NCBI RefSeq assembly: GCF_021213805.1
Contig: NZ_JAJQJI010000002.1
Location: 372,001-436,000 of the forward strand
Length of the DNA stretch: 64,000 nucleotides
Direction of reading: 5' to 3'
Origin: Mycobacterium sp. MYCO198283
Lineage (GTDB): Bacteria; Actinomycetota; Actinomycetes; Mycobacteriales; Mycobacteriaceae
Under the pieces are notes generated by a model, which was not told the DNA's origin, ran no database searches, and saw nothing but the letters and a program-made list of their open reading frames with translations. Positions within the stretch are counted from its first letter, which is position 1; every line of letters starts with the position of its first letter. Below are positions 47,771 through 63,780 of the stretch, in pieces. Position numbers and translations under genes: made by a program.

Positions 47771-48400
47771 CGCTTCGAGTCCGGCCGTCAGCCGCAGCAC
47801 CATGTCCGAGTAGACGGCGTCGACGTCGACATCGCCCATCACCCCGGTCATCTCCAGCAGGACGAACCCGTGCATGGCCGCCCAGAACTCCAGCGCGGCG
47901 TAGAACGCCAGCTCGCCCGACAGCCCGTAGGACGCCAGCACCGCGATGACGGGCTCGGCCGCCGCCCGGGTGGCGGCCGTGTACTCGGGGTCGTCGCCGC
48001 CGAGCGGCATGCGGGTGAACGCGGAGTACCGCCCCGGGTGGTGGTGGGCGTAGCTGCGGTATGCGCCGGCCATCGCCAGCACGGCGTCCTCGCGGGTGCG
48101 GCCCTGCCCGACGGTGTTGAGCATGCCGATGATGTCGCCGATCACCCGCACCCGCACCATGCGGCGCAGGTCTTCGAGGCTGTCGACGTGGTTGTACAGC
48201 GACGGGCCCTTGGTCCCGAGCTGCGCGGCGAGCGCGTTGATGGTCAGCGCGTCCCAGCCCTCGCGGTCGAGGAACGTCATCGCCGCGTTGACGATGCCCT
48301 CACGGCTCAGGCGCGGTGGCTTGCCGAGGGGACGCGACGCGGCGCGCGCCCGGCCGTTCGCCGGGCGCGGCGGCGGCCCACCTGCCGGCCCAACTGCCAT
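47765..48400 (-). CDS. TetR-family transcriptional regulator
   Basis: About 211 residues from ATG 48400 (MAVGPAGGPPPRPANGRARA), with GGGAAGG nine bases upstream. A proline-rich basic N-terminus precedes the helix-turn-helix WDALTINALAAQLGTKGPSLYNHVDSLEDL, given here in full only by position (about 50-80). The C-terminal domain resembles TetR_C_33-type regulators (FYAALEFWAAMHGFVLLEM). M. tuberculosis Rv0681 is the syntenic regulator upstream of rpsL. Its targets are unknown. The stop lies inside the 32-bp tandem repeat. Confidence 0.9.
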   Translation of the reverse strand: MAVGPAGGPPPRPANGRARAASRPLGKPPRLSREGIVNAAMTFLDREGWDALTINALAAQLGTKGPSLYNHVDSLEDLRRMVRVRVIGDIIGMLNTVGQGRTREDAVLAMAGAYRSYAHHHPGRYSAFTRMPLGGDDPEYTAATRAAAEPVIAVLASYGLSGELAFYAALEFWAAMHGFVLLEMTGVMGDVDVDAVYSDMVLRLTAGLEAR

Positions 48401-48467
48401 CGGATTGTGCCTTCCCACGGACCCGGAAGCGGGTCAGCGCCCGACTCTATCCCGGGTGACGGGCCGT

Positions 48468-48980
48468 TCAGTTGACGCGGTCCTGCGTGGCCTGCGCCAG
48501 CCGGTCGACGATCGAGCACAGGTCGGGCAGCGCCGAAGGATCCAGGGTGGAGACCGACCACGCGATCACGTCGGCGCCCTTGGCGACGTAGACGCTGCAG
48601 GCGTTGTCGTCGTGGGCCCGGAACGCCTTGTTGCCCCGCAGGGTCAGCTCCTCGACCGTTCGACCGACCGCGGACTCCAGCTCCCGCTCGGCGGCCAGTG
48701 TGCTGCCCCGGTACCACCACGTCGAGATGCCCGAGCCCAGCCCCACCGAACCGATCGCGGCGTCTTCCTGCCAAAAGCACCCGACGTCGTTGTCGACCTT
48801 CCTGGTGTAGGCCGACTGCGCCGCGGCGACCACCTCGGCGTCGGAGACGCGGTTGCATTCGCCGCTGCGGAAGCCGGCGCCCGCGGCCGGCGGGTCCGGC
48901 GGCGTCGTCGCGCCGGTGCCGCAGCCGACGGCGACCAACAGGAGGGCCAGGCCGGAGCCGAGCGCGCGGCGCACGGTCAC
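48468..48980 (-). CDS. DUF3558-type lipoprotein
   Basis: 170 residues from GTG 48980, overlapping the upstream gene by GTGA. The signal is LGSGLALLLVAVGC with a lipobox cysteine. The mature domain has the paired-cysteine pattern of DUF3558 (SGECNRVSDAEV, VGCFWQED, DNACSVYVAKG, LPDLCSIVDRL). The function of these mycobacterial surface lipoproteins is unknown. It forms a pair with the related gene just upstream, suggesting an old tandem duplication. Confidence 0.85.
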   Translation of the reverse strand: MTVRRALGSGLALLLVAVGCGTGATTPPDPPAAGAGFRSGECNRVSDAEVVAAAQSAYTRKVDNDVGCFWQEDAAIGSVGLGSGISTWWYRGSTLAAERELESAVGRTVEELTLRGNKAFRAHDDNACSVYVAKGADVIAWSVSTLDPSALPDLCSIVDRLAQATQDRVN

Positions 48981-49492
48981 ATCTCCGTCGAGAGCGTCGC
49001 CGTCAGCAGCCGCTCGGCGTCGGCGCAGGGGTCGCCGCTGCCGCCGCCGCGGAACTGCACCCACCAGCTCGCCACTCCCGGGTCGGTCGCGGCGGTCACC
49101 GCGCACGCCGTGCCCGCGGTGCGGACGACGATGGCCTCGCGCCGGACGACGACGGTGTCGGTCGGCTGCCCGCCGCGCTCGGCGGCCACCGCGCGTTCGC
49201 GCGCCAGGGTGCCGGTCTCGAACCATGCGAAGGTCGTGTCGACCACCGCGCCGCCCCGATCGACGATGTACTGGCAGACGGCTCCGTTGTAGACGCGGTC
49301 GACGTCGGTGCCGGCGAGCAGTTGCTGAACGGTGTCGTCGGACAGCAGCCCGCAGCGGTCGTCGGCGTAGCCGTAGTCGCGCCCGGCCGGCCCGGCCGCG
49401 TCGCGGGTGGCGGAGCCGTCGACGGTCTGGGTGCACGCACCGGCCGCCACGGCGATCGTCGCCGCCACGACCAGCGTCTTTCGCAGGCCCAC
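48977..49492 (-). CDS. DUF3558-type lipoprotein, paralogue
   Basis: 171 residues from GTG 49492 (GTG 49501 is also possible). The signal is LRKTLVVAATIAVAAGAC with lipidation at the final cysteine. The mature part has the same cysteine arrangement (DRCGLLSDDTVQQLL, GAVCQYIVDRG, GTACAVTAATD, DPCADAERLLT). M. tuberculosis Rv0679c/Rv0680c sit at the equivalent place and are cell-surface lipoproteins. No clear ribosome-binding site was found. Confidence 0.83.
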   Translation of the reverse strand: MGLRKTLVVAATIAVAAGACTQTVDGSATRDAAGPAGRDYGYADDRCGLLSDDTVQQLLAGTDVDRVYNGAVCQYIVDRGGAVVDTTFAWFETGTLARERAVAAERGGQPTDTVVVRREAIVVRTAGTACAVTAATDPGVASWWVQFRGGGSGDPCADAERLLTATLSTEM

Positions 49493-49609
49493 CGGGCACA
49501 CGGTACGTCGCGCCGCCGATCCCGGCGAGTTCACCAACGGGCCCCGGCGACAGCGCGGCCCCGCGTAGGCTCTTGTTCGTCCTTCGGCCCTGCGGGTATG
49601 AGGTGAGCC

Positions 49610-49987
49610 ATGAGCAAGTCCACCGCGGTACGGGCGGCACGGGTGTGTGCCGCCGCGGCGCTCGGGGCGGCCCTGTCGGCGGCGCCCGCCGCCCACGCCA
49701 AGCTCGGCGACACCCACATCACGGGACAGGGCATCGTGCAGACCATCGACTGCAACGATGCGACGCTGTTCGTCAACGGCAACAACATCAACGTCACCGC
49801 GCTGGGCAATTGCTACGCGGTGACGGTGCAGGGCGCGGGCAACGTCATCGTCGCGGACACGGTGACCAACGACATCACGGTGTACGGGTTCGACCAGACG
49901 GTGTTCTACAAGTGGGGTGACCCGGTCGTGTGGGACCGGGGCCGCGAACTGGGGCTGCTCAACCGCGTCGAACGGGTGATGGCGTAA
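49610..49987 (+). CDS. Exported DUF3060-type small protein
   Basis: 125 residues with GAGGTG just upstream of ATG 49610. A Sec signal peptide (ARVCAAAALGAALSAAPAAH) probably ends after AHA at residue 30. The mature part is a short beta-helix-like repeat domain (CNDATLFVNGNNINVTALGN, then CYAVTVQGAGNVIVADTVTN) that matches the DUF3060 pattern. Expected to be secreted or wall-associated; function unknown. It sits where M. tuberculosis carries the mmpS5-mmpL5-Rv0678 cluster, which is absent here. Confidence 0.8.
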   Translation: MSKSTAVRAARVCAAAALGAALSAAPAAHAKLGDTHITGQGIVQTIDCNDATLFVNGNNINVTALGNCYAVTVQGAGNVIVADTVTNDITVYGFDQTVFYKWGDPVVWDRGRELGLLNRVERVMA

Positions 49988-49991
49988 CGGC

Positions 49992-50756
49992 CTATTCCGT
50001 CGCGCCGTGCCGACCGGCGCCGGCGGCGAACCGTTGCGCGCCGGCCACCGACTCGTGCTTGACGCGCGAGAGGCTGCCGAACTCGAAGTCCATCGCCTCG
50101 GCTTCGGGCTGCCCCCACTGGCGCAGCGTCGACAGCCGGTCGCTGCGCAGGCACAGCTGCGGGAACTCGGCCAGCTGCGCGGCGAGCTCCTCGGCCGCCC
50201 GCCGCGACGTTCCCGGCGGCACGACACGGTTGGCCAGCCCGATGGCCAGCGCCTCGGCGGCGTCGACCGAGCGACCGGTGAGGATCATGTCCATGGCCCG
50301 GCTCTGCCCGATGAGCCGCGGCAGCCGCACCGTCCCGCCGTCGATCAGCGGCACGCCCCAGCGGCGGCAGTAGACGCCGAACACCGCGTCCTCCTCGGCC
50401 ACCCGCAGGTCGCACCACAGCGCCAGTTCGAGCCCGCCCGCGACGGCGTAACCGCTGACCGCGGCGATGACGGGTTTCGAGAGCACCATCCGGGTCGGGC
50501 CCATCGGGCCGGGACCGCTGCGGTGGGTCGGGTTGGCGTCGGGCGTGCCGAACGCCTTGAGGTCCGCGCCCGCACAAAAGGTGCCGTGGTCGCCCCACAG
50601 CACCGCCACGGCCGCCGAATCGTCGGCGTCGAAGTCTCGGAATGCCTCGTACAACGCGGCGGCGGTGGGGCCGTTGACCGCGTTGCGGGCCGCGGGCCGG
50701 TCGAGGATCACCGTGGTCACCGCGCCTGCGCGCTCGACCCGTACCGGCTCGGTCAT
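49992..50756 (-). CDS. echA5: Enoyl-CoA hydratase/isomerase family protein (EchA5-like)
   Basis: 254 residues from ATG 50756. Crotonase motifs are FCAGADLKAFG (oxyanion hole) and KPVIAAVSGYAVAGGLELALWCDLR, followed by FGVYCRRWGVPLIDGGTVRL, given in pieces. It hydrates enoyl-CoA intermediates in fatty-acid or related beta-oxidation. It is the last gene of a coupled set echA4/paaX-like/echA5, overlapping the regulator stop by ATGA. Synteny with M. tuberculosis Rv0675 supports the symbol. Confidence 0.88.
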   Translation of the reverse strand: MTEPVRVERAGAVTTVILDRPAARNAVNGPTAAALYEAFRDFDADDSAAVAVLWGDHGTFCAGADLKAFGTPDANPTHRSGPGPMGPTRMVLSKPVIAAVSGYAVAGGLELALWCDLRVAEEDAVFGVYCRRWGVPLIDGGTVRLPRLIGQSRAMDMILTGRSVDAAEALAIGLANRVVPPGTSRRAAEELAAQLAEFPQLCLRSDRLSTLRQWGQPEAEAMDFEFGSLSRVKHESVAGAQRFAAGAGRHGATE

Positions 50757-51487
50757 GTGACGCCTTTCGTCAGTTCGATCTGATGGCGGCGCGCCGCCAG
50801 CTCGGCGGCGAACTCGGCGTAGGCGCGCCGCAGCTCGGCGCCGGGCCATGCGGGCGGCAGCAGCGCGTCGGGCAGCACGGGGTCGGTGACGACGTGACGG
50901 ACGATCGCGGCGGCGGTGACGAAGCGGGCGGGCATATCGGCGGCCGACATGGCCGCCAAGAGCTCCCGGCCCGTCGCCGCCCAGCCCTGCAGATCCCAGA
51001 GCCGGGCGGCCAGCTCGTGCGGCCGGTCGTCGGTGGCGCGCAGCATGCGCACCTGGTGATCGACCGCCGGCGGCAGCGTGCCGACTAGGTTGTCGGGCCG
51101 CAGCCACACGCCTTCGCGCAGCTCGCCGTACCGCAGCTGCTGCAGGCCGGTCCGCAGCGCCGCGCGGTCGCGGGGGGCGTTGCCCACAGCGGTGATCACC
51201 AGCACGAGCCAGCCGCCGTCCCACGGCCGGACGCGGGGCGCCAGCGCGTCGTCCTGCCGGCGCTGCCGAGCGAGCAGCCGGTCGGAAAGCCGGTAGCCGT
51301 CGTCGTCTCGCACCAGATCGCCCGCCGCCACCAGCCGCGTCAGCGCCACGCGCACGGTGGCCTCGCGGATGCCGAAGTCGGCGACGAGCTTCACCAGCTC
51401 CGCGGCCGTGGCATGGGCGGGATGCGCGCCGAGCAGCACGCTCAGCAGCACCGACCGCGCCGTCATGCGGCCCACACCGTGCGGCAT
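50753..51487 (-). CDS. PaaX-family transcriptional regulator
   Basis: 244 residues from ATG 51487. The N-terminal winged helix (LVKLVADFGIREATVRVALTRLVAAGDLV) is followed by the PaaX-like central domain (WDGGWLVLVITAVGNAPRDR, LREGVWLRPDNL) and a C-terminal helical domain. PaaX proteins repress phenylacetyl-CoA and related acyl-CoA pathways and are released by the CoA ester. Lying between two enoyl-CoA hydratase genes and next to an acyl-CoA dehydrogenase, it probably controls this operon. Synteny: Rv0674. Confidence 0.88.
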   Translation of the reverse strand: MPHGVGRMTARSVLLSVLLGAHPAHATAAELVKLVADFGIREATVRVALTRLVAAGDLVRDDDGYRLSDRLLARQRRQDDALAPRVRPWDGGWLVLVITAVGNAPRDRAALRTGLQQLRYGELREGVWLRPDNLVGTLPPAVDHQVRMLRATDDRPHELAARLWDLQGWAATGRELLAAMSAADMPARFVTAAAIVRHVVTDPVLPDALLPPAWPGAELRRAYAEFAAELAARRHQIELTKGVT

Positions 51488-52425
51488 CAGACCTCGGAGG
51501 CCCGTCGCCCGTGGTCGCCGAACGGTTCGTCGCGGCGGCGCACCGCCTCGCGGAAGCCGTGCTCCCGCGACAGCGCGACGAAGTCGTGGCCCTCGGGCGT
51601 GTGCCGCGCGATGCCGTCGAACACCGTGCCGAGCACCCGGCTGGTCGCGACGCCCTGCTGCAGCAGCACGGAGTTCATCGCGAGCTTGATCATCATGAGC
51701 TGGTTGATCGGCATCGCCGCGATGCGCGCGACCAGCCGCTCGGTGCGCTCGTCGAGCTCCTCGGGGTCGGGCGCCTCGACGGCCAGCCCCCATTCGGCGG
51801 CCTGCGCGCCGGTGATGCTGTCGCCGGTGAGCAGCAGCCGTTTGGCTCGCTGGTCGCCGAGCCGGTGGGCCCACAGGCCCGTCGCGGGCACCCCCCAGAC
51901 GCGGGTGGGCGGGTAGCCGATCTTGGCGTTCGAGGCGGCGATCACCTGGTCGGCGTGCAGCGCGATGTCCGTGCCGCCGGCCACGCAGTAGCCGTGGATC
52001 TTGACCACCGTGGGCTTGTCGCAGTGCATGAGGCTGGCGAAGCCGCGCACGAACCGGCTCATCATCTGGTAGTCGATCATCGGGTCCCACGGCTGATCGG
52101 GCCGGTGGTTGGGGCCCTGCACCTTCCCCGACAGCACGGTGTCGCGATACGGGCTGCCGCCACCCGCCGACGACGACCCTTCGGCGTAGGCCGACAGGTC
52201 GAAGCCCGCGCAGAACCCCTCGCCGCGGCCCGACACCAGGATGACGTGCACGTTCGGGTCGAGATCAGCGCGCTCGACCAGCGCCGACAGCTCCAGCGGC
52301 GTGTCGGCGACGATCGCGTTGCCCTTCTCGGGCCGGTTGAAGGTGATGCGGGCGACGCGGTCGGTGACCTCGTAGGTCATCGTCTTGAGGTCGTCGAAGT
52401 CGACGGGCCGGATCGCGTGGGTCAC
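51487..52425 (-). CDS. echA4: Enoyl-CoA hydratase/isomerase family protein (EchA4-like)
   Basis: 312 residues from GTG 52425, the recalled length of M. tuberculosis EchA4 (Rv0673). Motifs are ITFNRPEKGNAI, GEGFCAGFDLSAYAEG and KPTVVKIHGYCVAGGTDIAL. It is longer than average because of an insert around SSSAGGGSPYRDTVLSGKVQ. The ATG of the PaaX gene overlaps its stop. The 90-base gap to fadE8 holds no clear signal, so these genes are probably one operon. Confidence 0.9.
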   Translation of the reverse strand: MTHAIRPVDFDDLKTMTYEVTDRVARITFNRPEKGNAIVADTPLELSALVERADLDPNVHVILVSGRGEGFCAGFDLSAYAEGSSSAGGGSPYRDTVLSGKVQGPNHRPDQPWDPMIDYQMMSRFVRGFASLMHCDKPTVVKIHGYCVAGGTDIALHADQVIAASNAKIGYPPTRVWGVPATGLWAHRLGDQRAKRLLLTGDSITGAQAAEWGLAVEAPDPEELDERTERLVARIAAMPINQLMMIKLAMNSVLLQQGVATSRVLGTVFDGIARHTPEGHDFVALSREHGFREAVRRRDEPFGDHGRRASEV

Positions 52426-52516
52426 AGCGTGCTCCCCCTCCCCCGCGAGCGTGCGTGTCTGCACGCGACACGCCGCGCAGCACCGGCATGCTGCGCACGC
52501 TCGCGACCACCGAGAG

Positions 52517-54175
52517 TCATGCCGTGACCATCGCACGCTCGAGGATCGGGTCGAGGTCCAGGCCGACGGGCAGCGTGCCGAACGCACCGCCCCACCGGCG
52601 GTCCAGCCGGGTGGCCAAAAACGCCTCGGCGACCGCCGGATGCCCGTGCCGCACCAGCAGCGACGCCTGCAGCGCCAGGCAGATGTCCTCGGCGACCTTG
52701 CGGGCCCGGTACTGGACGGTCTCGACATCGCCGAGCGCCTGCTTGAGCGCGTCGACGTGCACGCCAAGGCGCGGGTCCTCCCCGGAGGTCTGCGCGAGCT
52801 CGTCGAACAGCGCCTCGACGCTGTCGGGCTTGGTCACCATGGCCCGCAGCGTGTCCAGGGCGCTGACGTTGCCCGAGCCCTCCCAGATGCCCATCAGCGG
52901 CGCTTCGCGGTACAGCCGCGCCATGCCGAAGTCCTCGACGTAGCCGTTGCCGCCCAGGCATTCCATCGCCTCGGCGGCGTGCGGGGTGGCGCGCTTGCAC
53001 ACCCAGTACTTGCTCGCGGCGAGGCCGATGCGCCGCAGCAGCGCCTCGCGCTCGTCGCCGCGCACCGCGTTGTCGGTGGCGCCGGCCATCCGCATCGCGA
53101 CCATGGTCGCGGCCTCGGCCTCCACCGCCAGGTCCGCGAGCACGTTGCGCATCAGCGGCTGGTCGATCAGGTACTCGCCGAACGCCTTGCGGTGCCGGGC
53201 GTGGTGGATGGCGCGCGTCAGCCCGGTGCGCATGCTCGTCGCGCTACCCAGCGTGCAGTCGAGCCGGGTGAGGTTGACCATCTCGATGATCGTCGCGACG
53301 CCGCGGCCCTCCTCGCCGACCAGCCATGCGGTGGCGCCGTCGTACTCCACCTCGCTGGAGGCGTTGGCGTGGTTGCCGAGCTTGTCCTTCAGGCGCTGCA
53401 GGAACATCCGGTTGCGGGTGCCGTCGGGCAGCACGCGCGGCAGGAAGAAGCAACTCAAGCCGCCTGATCCCCCGTCGCTTCGCTCGCCCCGGCTGGGCGC
53501 CTGCGCCAGCACCAGGAAGATGTCGCCCATCGGCGCCGAGGTGAACCACTTGTGGCCGGTGAGCCGGTAGGTGCCGTCGCCGTTGGGGACGGCCTCGGTG
53601 GTCCCGGCCCGGACGTCGGAGCCGCCCTGCTTCTCGGTCATCGACATGCCCGCGGTGATGCCGGCCTTGGTGCTGGGCACCTTGAGTTCGGGGTCGTAGA
53701 CCCGGCTGGTGAGCAGCGGCTCGTAGGTCGCGGCGAGCTCGGGATGGGCACGCAACGCGGGCACGACGGCGTAGGTCATCGAGATCGGACACATGTGGCC
53801 GGGCTCCGGCGTCCACACCGAGGTCTTGGCCGCGCGGACGACGTGCGCGCCGGGCCGGTCGTCGGCCCACGGCGCCGCGTGCAGCCCGTGGGCGATCGCC
53901 ACCCGCATCAGCTCGTGGTAGGCGGGGTCGTATTCGACCTCGTCGACGCGGTGGCCGTAGCGGTCGTGGGTGTGCAGCACCGGGCGGTGCCGGTCGGCGA
54001 GCTCACCCCAGCGCTGTGCCTGCGCACCGCCGGACAGCGCGCCGAGCTCGGTCACCTCGTCGAGCCCCCACTGCCCGCCCTCGCGGATCAGCGCCTCGAC
54101 GAGCACCGGCGACGACGCCGGGTTGTGGTCTGCGAGCGGCGGGACCTGATTGGTGACGACGTGCGTATCGGGCAT
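52517..54175 (-). CDS. fadE8: Acyl-CoA dehydrogenase, AidB-like (FadE8-like)
   Basis: 552 residues from ATG 54175. The AidB/FadE8 type is shown by GITAGMSMTEKQGGSDVRAG, GHKWFTSAPMGDIFLVLAQA and CLGGNGYVEDFGMARLYREA with GIWEGSGNVSALDTLRA. An FAD-dependent acyl-CoA dehydrogenase or isovaleryl-CoA-type activity is likely; E. coli AidB itself is linked to alkylation protection, and the neighbouring nfo gene makes that association interesting. Residues about 224-236 (SRGERSDGGSGG) look like an in-frame insertion derived from the 27-bp element at 53471-53497. Synteny with Rv0672 supports the symbol. Confidence 0.92.
   Translation of the reverse strand: MPDTHVVTNQVPPLADHNPASSPVLVEALIREGGQWGLDEVTELGALSGGAQAQRWGELADRHRPVLHTHDRYGHRVDEVEYDPAYHELMRVAIAHGLHAAPWADDRPGAHVVRAAKTSVWTPEPGHMCPISMTYAVVPALRAHPELAATYEPLLTSRVYDPELKVPSTKAGITAGMSMTEKQGGSDVRAGTTEAVPNGDGTYRLTGHKWFTSAPMGDIFLVLAQAPSRGERSDGGSGGLSCFFLPRVLPDGTRNRMFLQRLKDKLGNHANASSEVEYDGATAWLVGEEGRGVATIIEMVNLTRLDCTLGSATSMRTGLTRAIHHARHRKAFGEYLIDQPLMRNVLADLAVEAEAATMVAMRMAGATDNAVRGDEREALLRRIGLAASKYWVCKRATPHAAEAMECLGGNGYVEDFGMARLYREAPLMGIWEGSGNVSALDTLRAMVTKPDSVEALFDELAQTSGEDPRLGVHVDALKQALGDVETVQYRARKVAEDICLALQASLLVRHGHPAVAEAFLATRLDRRWGGAFGTLPVGLDLDPILERAMVTA
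53471..53497. repeat. 27-bp interspersed element, copy B, inside fadE8
   Basis: 26 of 27 bases are identical to 172-198. On the minus strand it encodes most of PSRGERSDG between LVLAQA and GLSCFFLPR, where other AidB-like proteins, as remembered, have a short loop. The insertion keeps the frame. Confidence 0.65.
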
Positions 54176-54232
54176 GCCGCCGAGTGTTACACCGTCTCGA
54201 CGGTTGCACAAGATCGGTAATACCGTGGCGGG

Positions 54233-54985
54233 TCAGCCGACGTGTTCGCGCAGGAACGCGATGTCGTCCTTGCGGCCGGCGTCCGAGGTCTCGCAGATGA
54301 CGGGAGCGTCGGCGGTTTCCACCACCGCGACGAGCAGCTGCGGATCGATCTGCCCGTCGCCGAAGTTGGCGTGCCGGTCGGCGCCCGAGCCGGCGGCGTC
54401 GCGGGAATCGTTGCAGTGCACCAGGTCGATGCGCCCGGTGAGCGCGCGGATGCGGTCGACGGCGTCGATCAGCGCCTCACCGGCCGCCCACGCGTGGCAG
54501 GTGTCGAGGCAGAAACCGACACCGGTGCCGCCGATGTGGTCCCACAGCCGGCCGATGGTGTCGAAGTGGCGGGCCATGGCGTGGTCGCCGCCCGCGGTGT
54601 TCTCCAGGTACACCGGCACGTCGGTCTCCAGGTACTTCAGCGCCTTGACCCACCGCTCGAAGCCGGCCTCCAGGTCGCGGTCGTCGGCGTGGCCGCCGTG
54701 CACGATCACCGCCGTCGCCCCGACCTGGGCCGCGGCGTCGCAGGTGTCCTGCAGGATCTTGCGCGACGGGATCCGCACCCGGTTGTTCGCCGACGCCACG
54801 TTGATCAGGTACGGCGCATGCACGTACAGCGGGATCGGCGACGCCTTGAGCAGCTCGGCGTCCGCTCGCGGCTTCGGCTTCTTCCAGCTCTGCGGGTCGC
54901 CGAGGAAGAACTGCACGACGTCGGCGCCGTCGGCGTCGGCGGCGGCCAGCGGGTCCTCGGAGCGGACGTGGGATCCGATCAGCAC
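54233..54985 (-). CDS. nfo: Endonuclease IV (AP endonuclease)
   Basis: 250 residues from GTG 54985, a TIM barrel with metal-binding motifs [49 protein letters not shown] and [24 protein letters not shown] segments. It cleaves 5' to abasic sites in base excision repair with three zinc ions; M. tuberculosis End (Rv0670) is the main AP endonuclease there and is syntenic. It follows the lpqP-like gene by five bases. Confidence 0.95.
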   Translation of the reverse strand: MLIGSHVRSEDPLAAADADGADVVQFFLGDPQSWKKPKPRADAELLKASPIPLYVHAPYLINVASANNRVRIPSRKILQDTCDAAAQVGATAVIVHGGHADDRDLEAGFERWVKALKYLETDVPVYLENTAGGDHAMARHFDTIGRLWDHIGGTGVGFCLDTCHAWAAGEALIDAVDRIRALTGRIDLVHCNDSRDAAGSGADRHANFGDGQIDPQLLVAVVETADAPVICETSDAGRKDDIAFLREHVG

Positions 54986-54990
54986 GGTGG

Positions 54991-55659
54991 TCAGTCTAGG
55001 CGGGGGTGGTCGGCGAAGAACCGCCACAGCCTGCCGACCGGCACCGGCCGTCCGGCGCCCACGCCGTCGACCGCGAGCAGCTCCACCGCCCGCCCGTCGG
55101 GACAGTCGGCGGTCACCGACAGCAGCGGCGGCGCGGCGTCGACGGTCGGCGGGCCGCAGCGGTCCACTGCTCGCCAGTACTCGGTGGCGCGGGCCGCTGC
55201 GGCGTCGTTGGGGCCCGCGGCCAGTGCGAGCACCGACGTCGGCCGCGGCGCCGGACAGCTCGCGGGCGGCGGGGCCGCCACGACCGCGATGGCGGCGAAG
55301 GTCCCGGTGGCGCACACCGCGGCATAGGCGGGCGTGCCGCCGACCGCGAACACCCGCCGCGGGTCCACCGACACGTTCGCCGACACGTCGGTCACCACGG
55401 CGTCGGCCGCCGCGGCGTCCCCGCCCTCGGCGTAGGCGACGACGAAGCGCTGCGCGTCGGCGAGGCGCTGCCAGCGGTCGTCGCTGCCCAGCACCACCAC
55501 GAGCGGCGCGCTGGGCGCCACGCCGGCGGGAACGTAGACGCGGTAGTCGCGCCCGGCGGTCCGCGTCGACAGGCCCGCGGGCAGGCCGTTCGCGGCGGTG
55601 CCCGGCGCGGAACAGCCCACCGCCAGCAGCACACCCACCACCGACAGCCAGCGCAGCAC
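54991..55659 (-). CDS. lpqP: LpqP-like lipoprotein, degenerate PHB-depolymerase/esterase family
   Basis: 222 residues with a lipobox ([16 protein letters not shown], lipidated at C16). The fold outline follows the LpqP/feruloyl-esterase-like family: [21 protein letters not shown], then [20 protein letters not shown]. Family members have a His-Gly oxyanion motif after the first strand and a GMSNGG or GxSxG nucleophile after the second; here they read VLGSDD and VGGTPA, so the catalytic serine is missing. It is also shorter than M. tuberculosis LpqP (about 280 residues as recalled). It is probably not an active esterase and may be a binding protein or a decaying gene. Confidence 0.78.
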   Translation of the reverse strand: MLRWLSVVGVLLAVGCSAPGTAANGLPAGLSTRTAGRDYRVYVPAGVAPSAPLVVVLGSDDRWQRLADAQRFVVAYAEGGDAAAADAVVTDVSANVSVDPRRVFAVGGTPAYAAVCATGTFAAIAVVAAPPPASCPAPRPTSVLALAAGPNDAAAARATEYWRAVDRCGPPTVDAAPPLLSVTADCPDGRAVELLAVDGVGAGRPVPVGRLWRFFADHPRLD

Positions 55660-55684
55660 ACGCCCAACCTAACGCGGAACGCGA

Positions 55685-55712
55685 AAAGCCCCCGCTCGCA
55701 AGCGGGGGCTTT
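55685..55712 (-). terminator. Intrinsic terminator of the rpoBC operon
   Basis: A perfect 12-bp stem (AAAGCCCCCGCT with AGCGGGGGCTTT) with a four-base loop, followed on the minus strand by TTTT, starts 11 bases after the rpoC stop. This is the clearest intrinsic terminator in the window. The lpqP start lies 25 bases further on, so that gene needs its own promoter or read-through. Confidence 0.9.
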
Positions 55713-55723
55713 CCGTCGTCGAA

Positions 55724-59707
<3,984 letters not shown>

Positions 59708-59746
59708 CTAGAAAAAATTAACTACGGCCGCGAGCAATGCGCGCGG

Positions 59747-63780
<4,034 letters not shown>

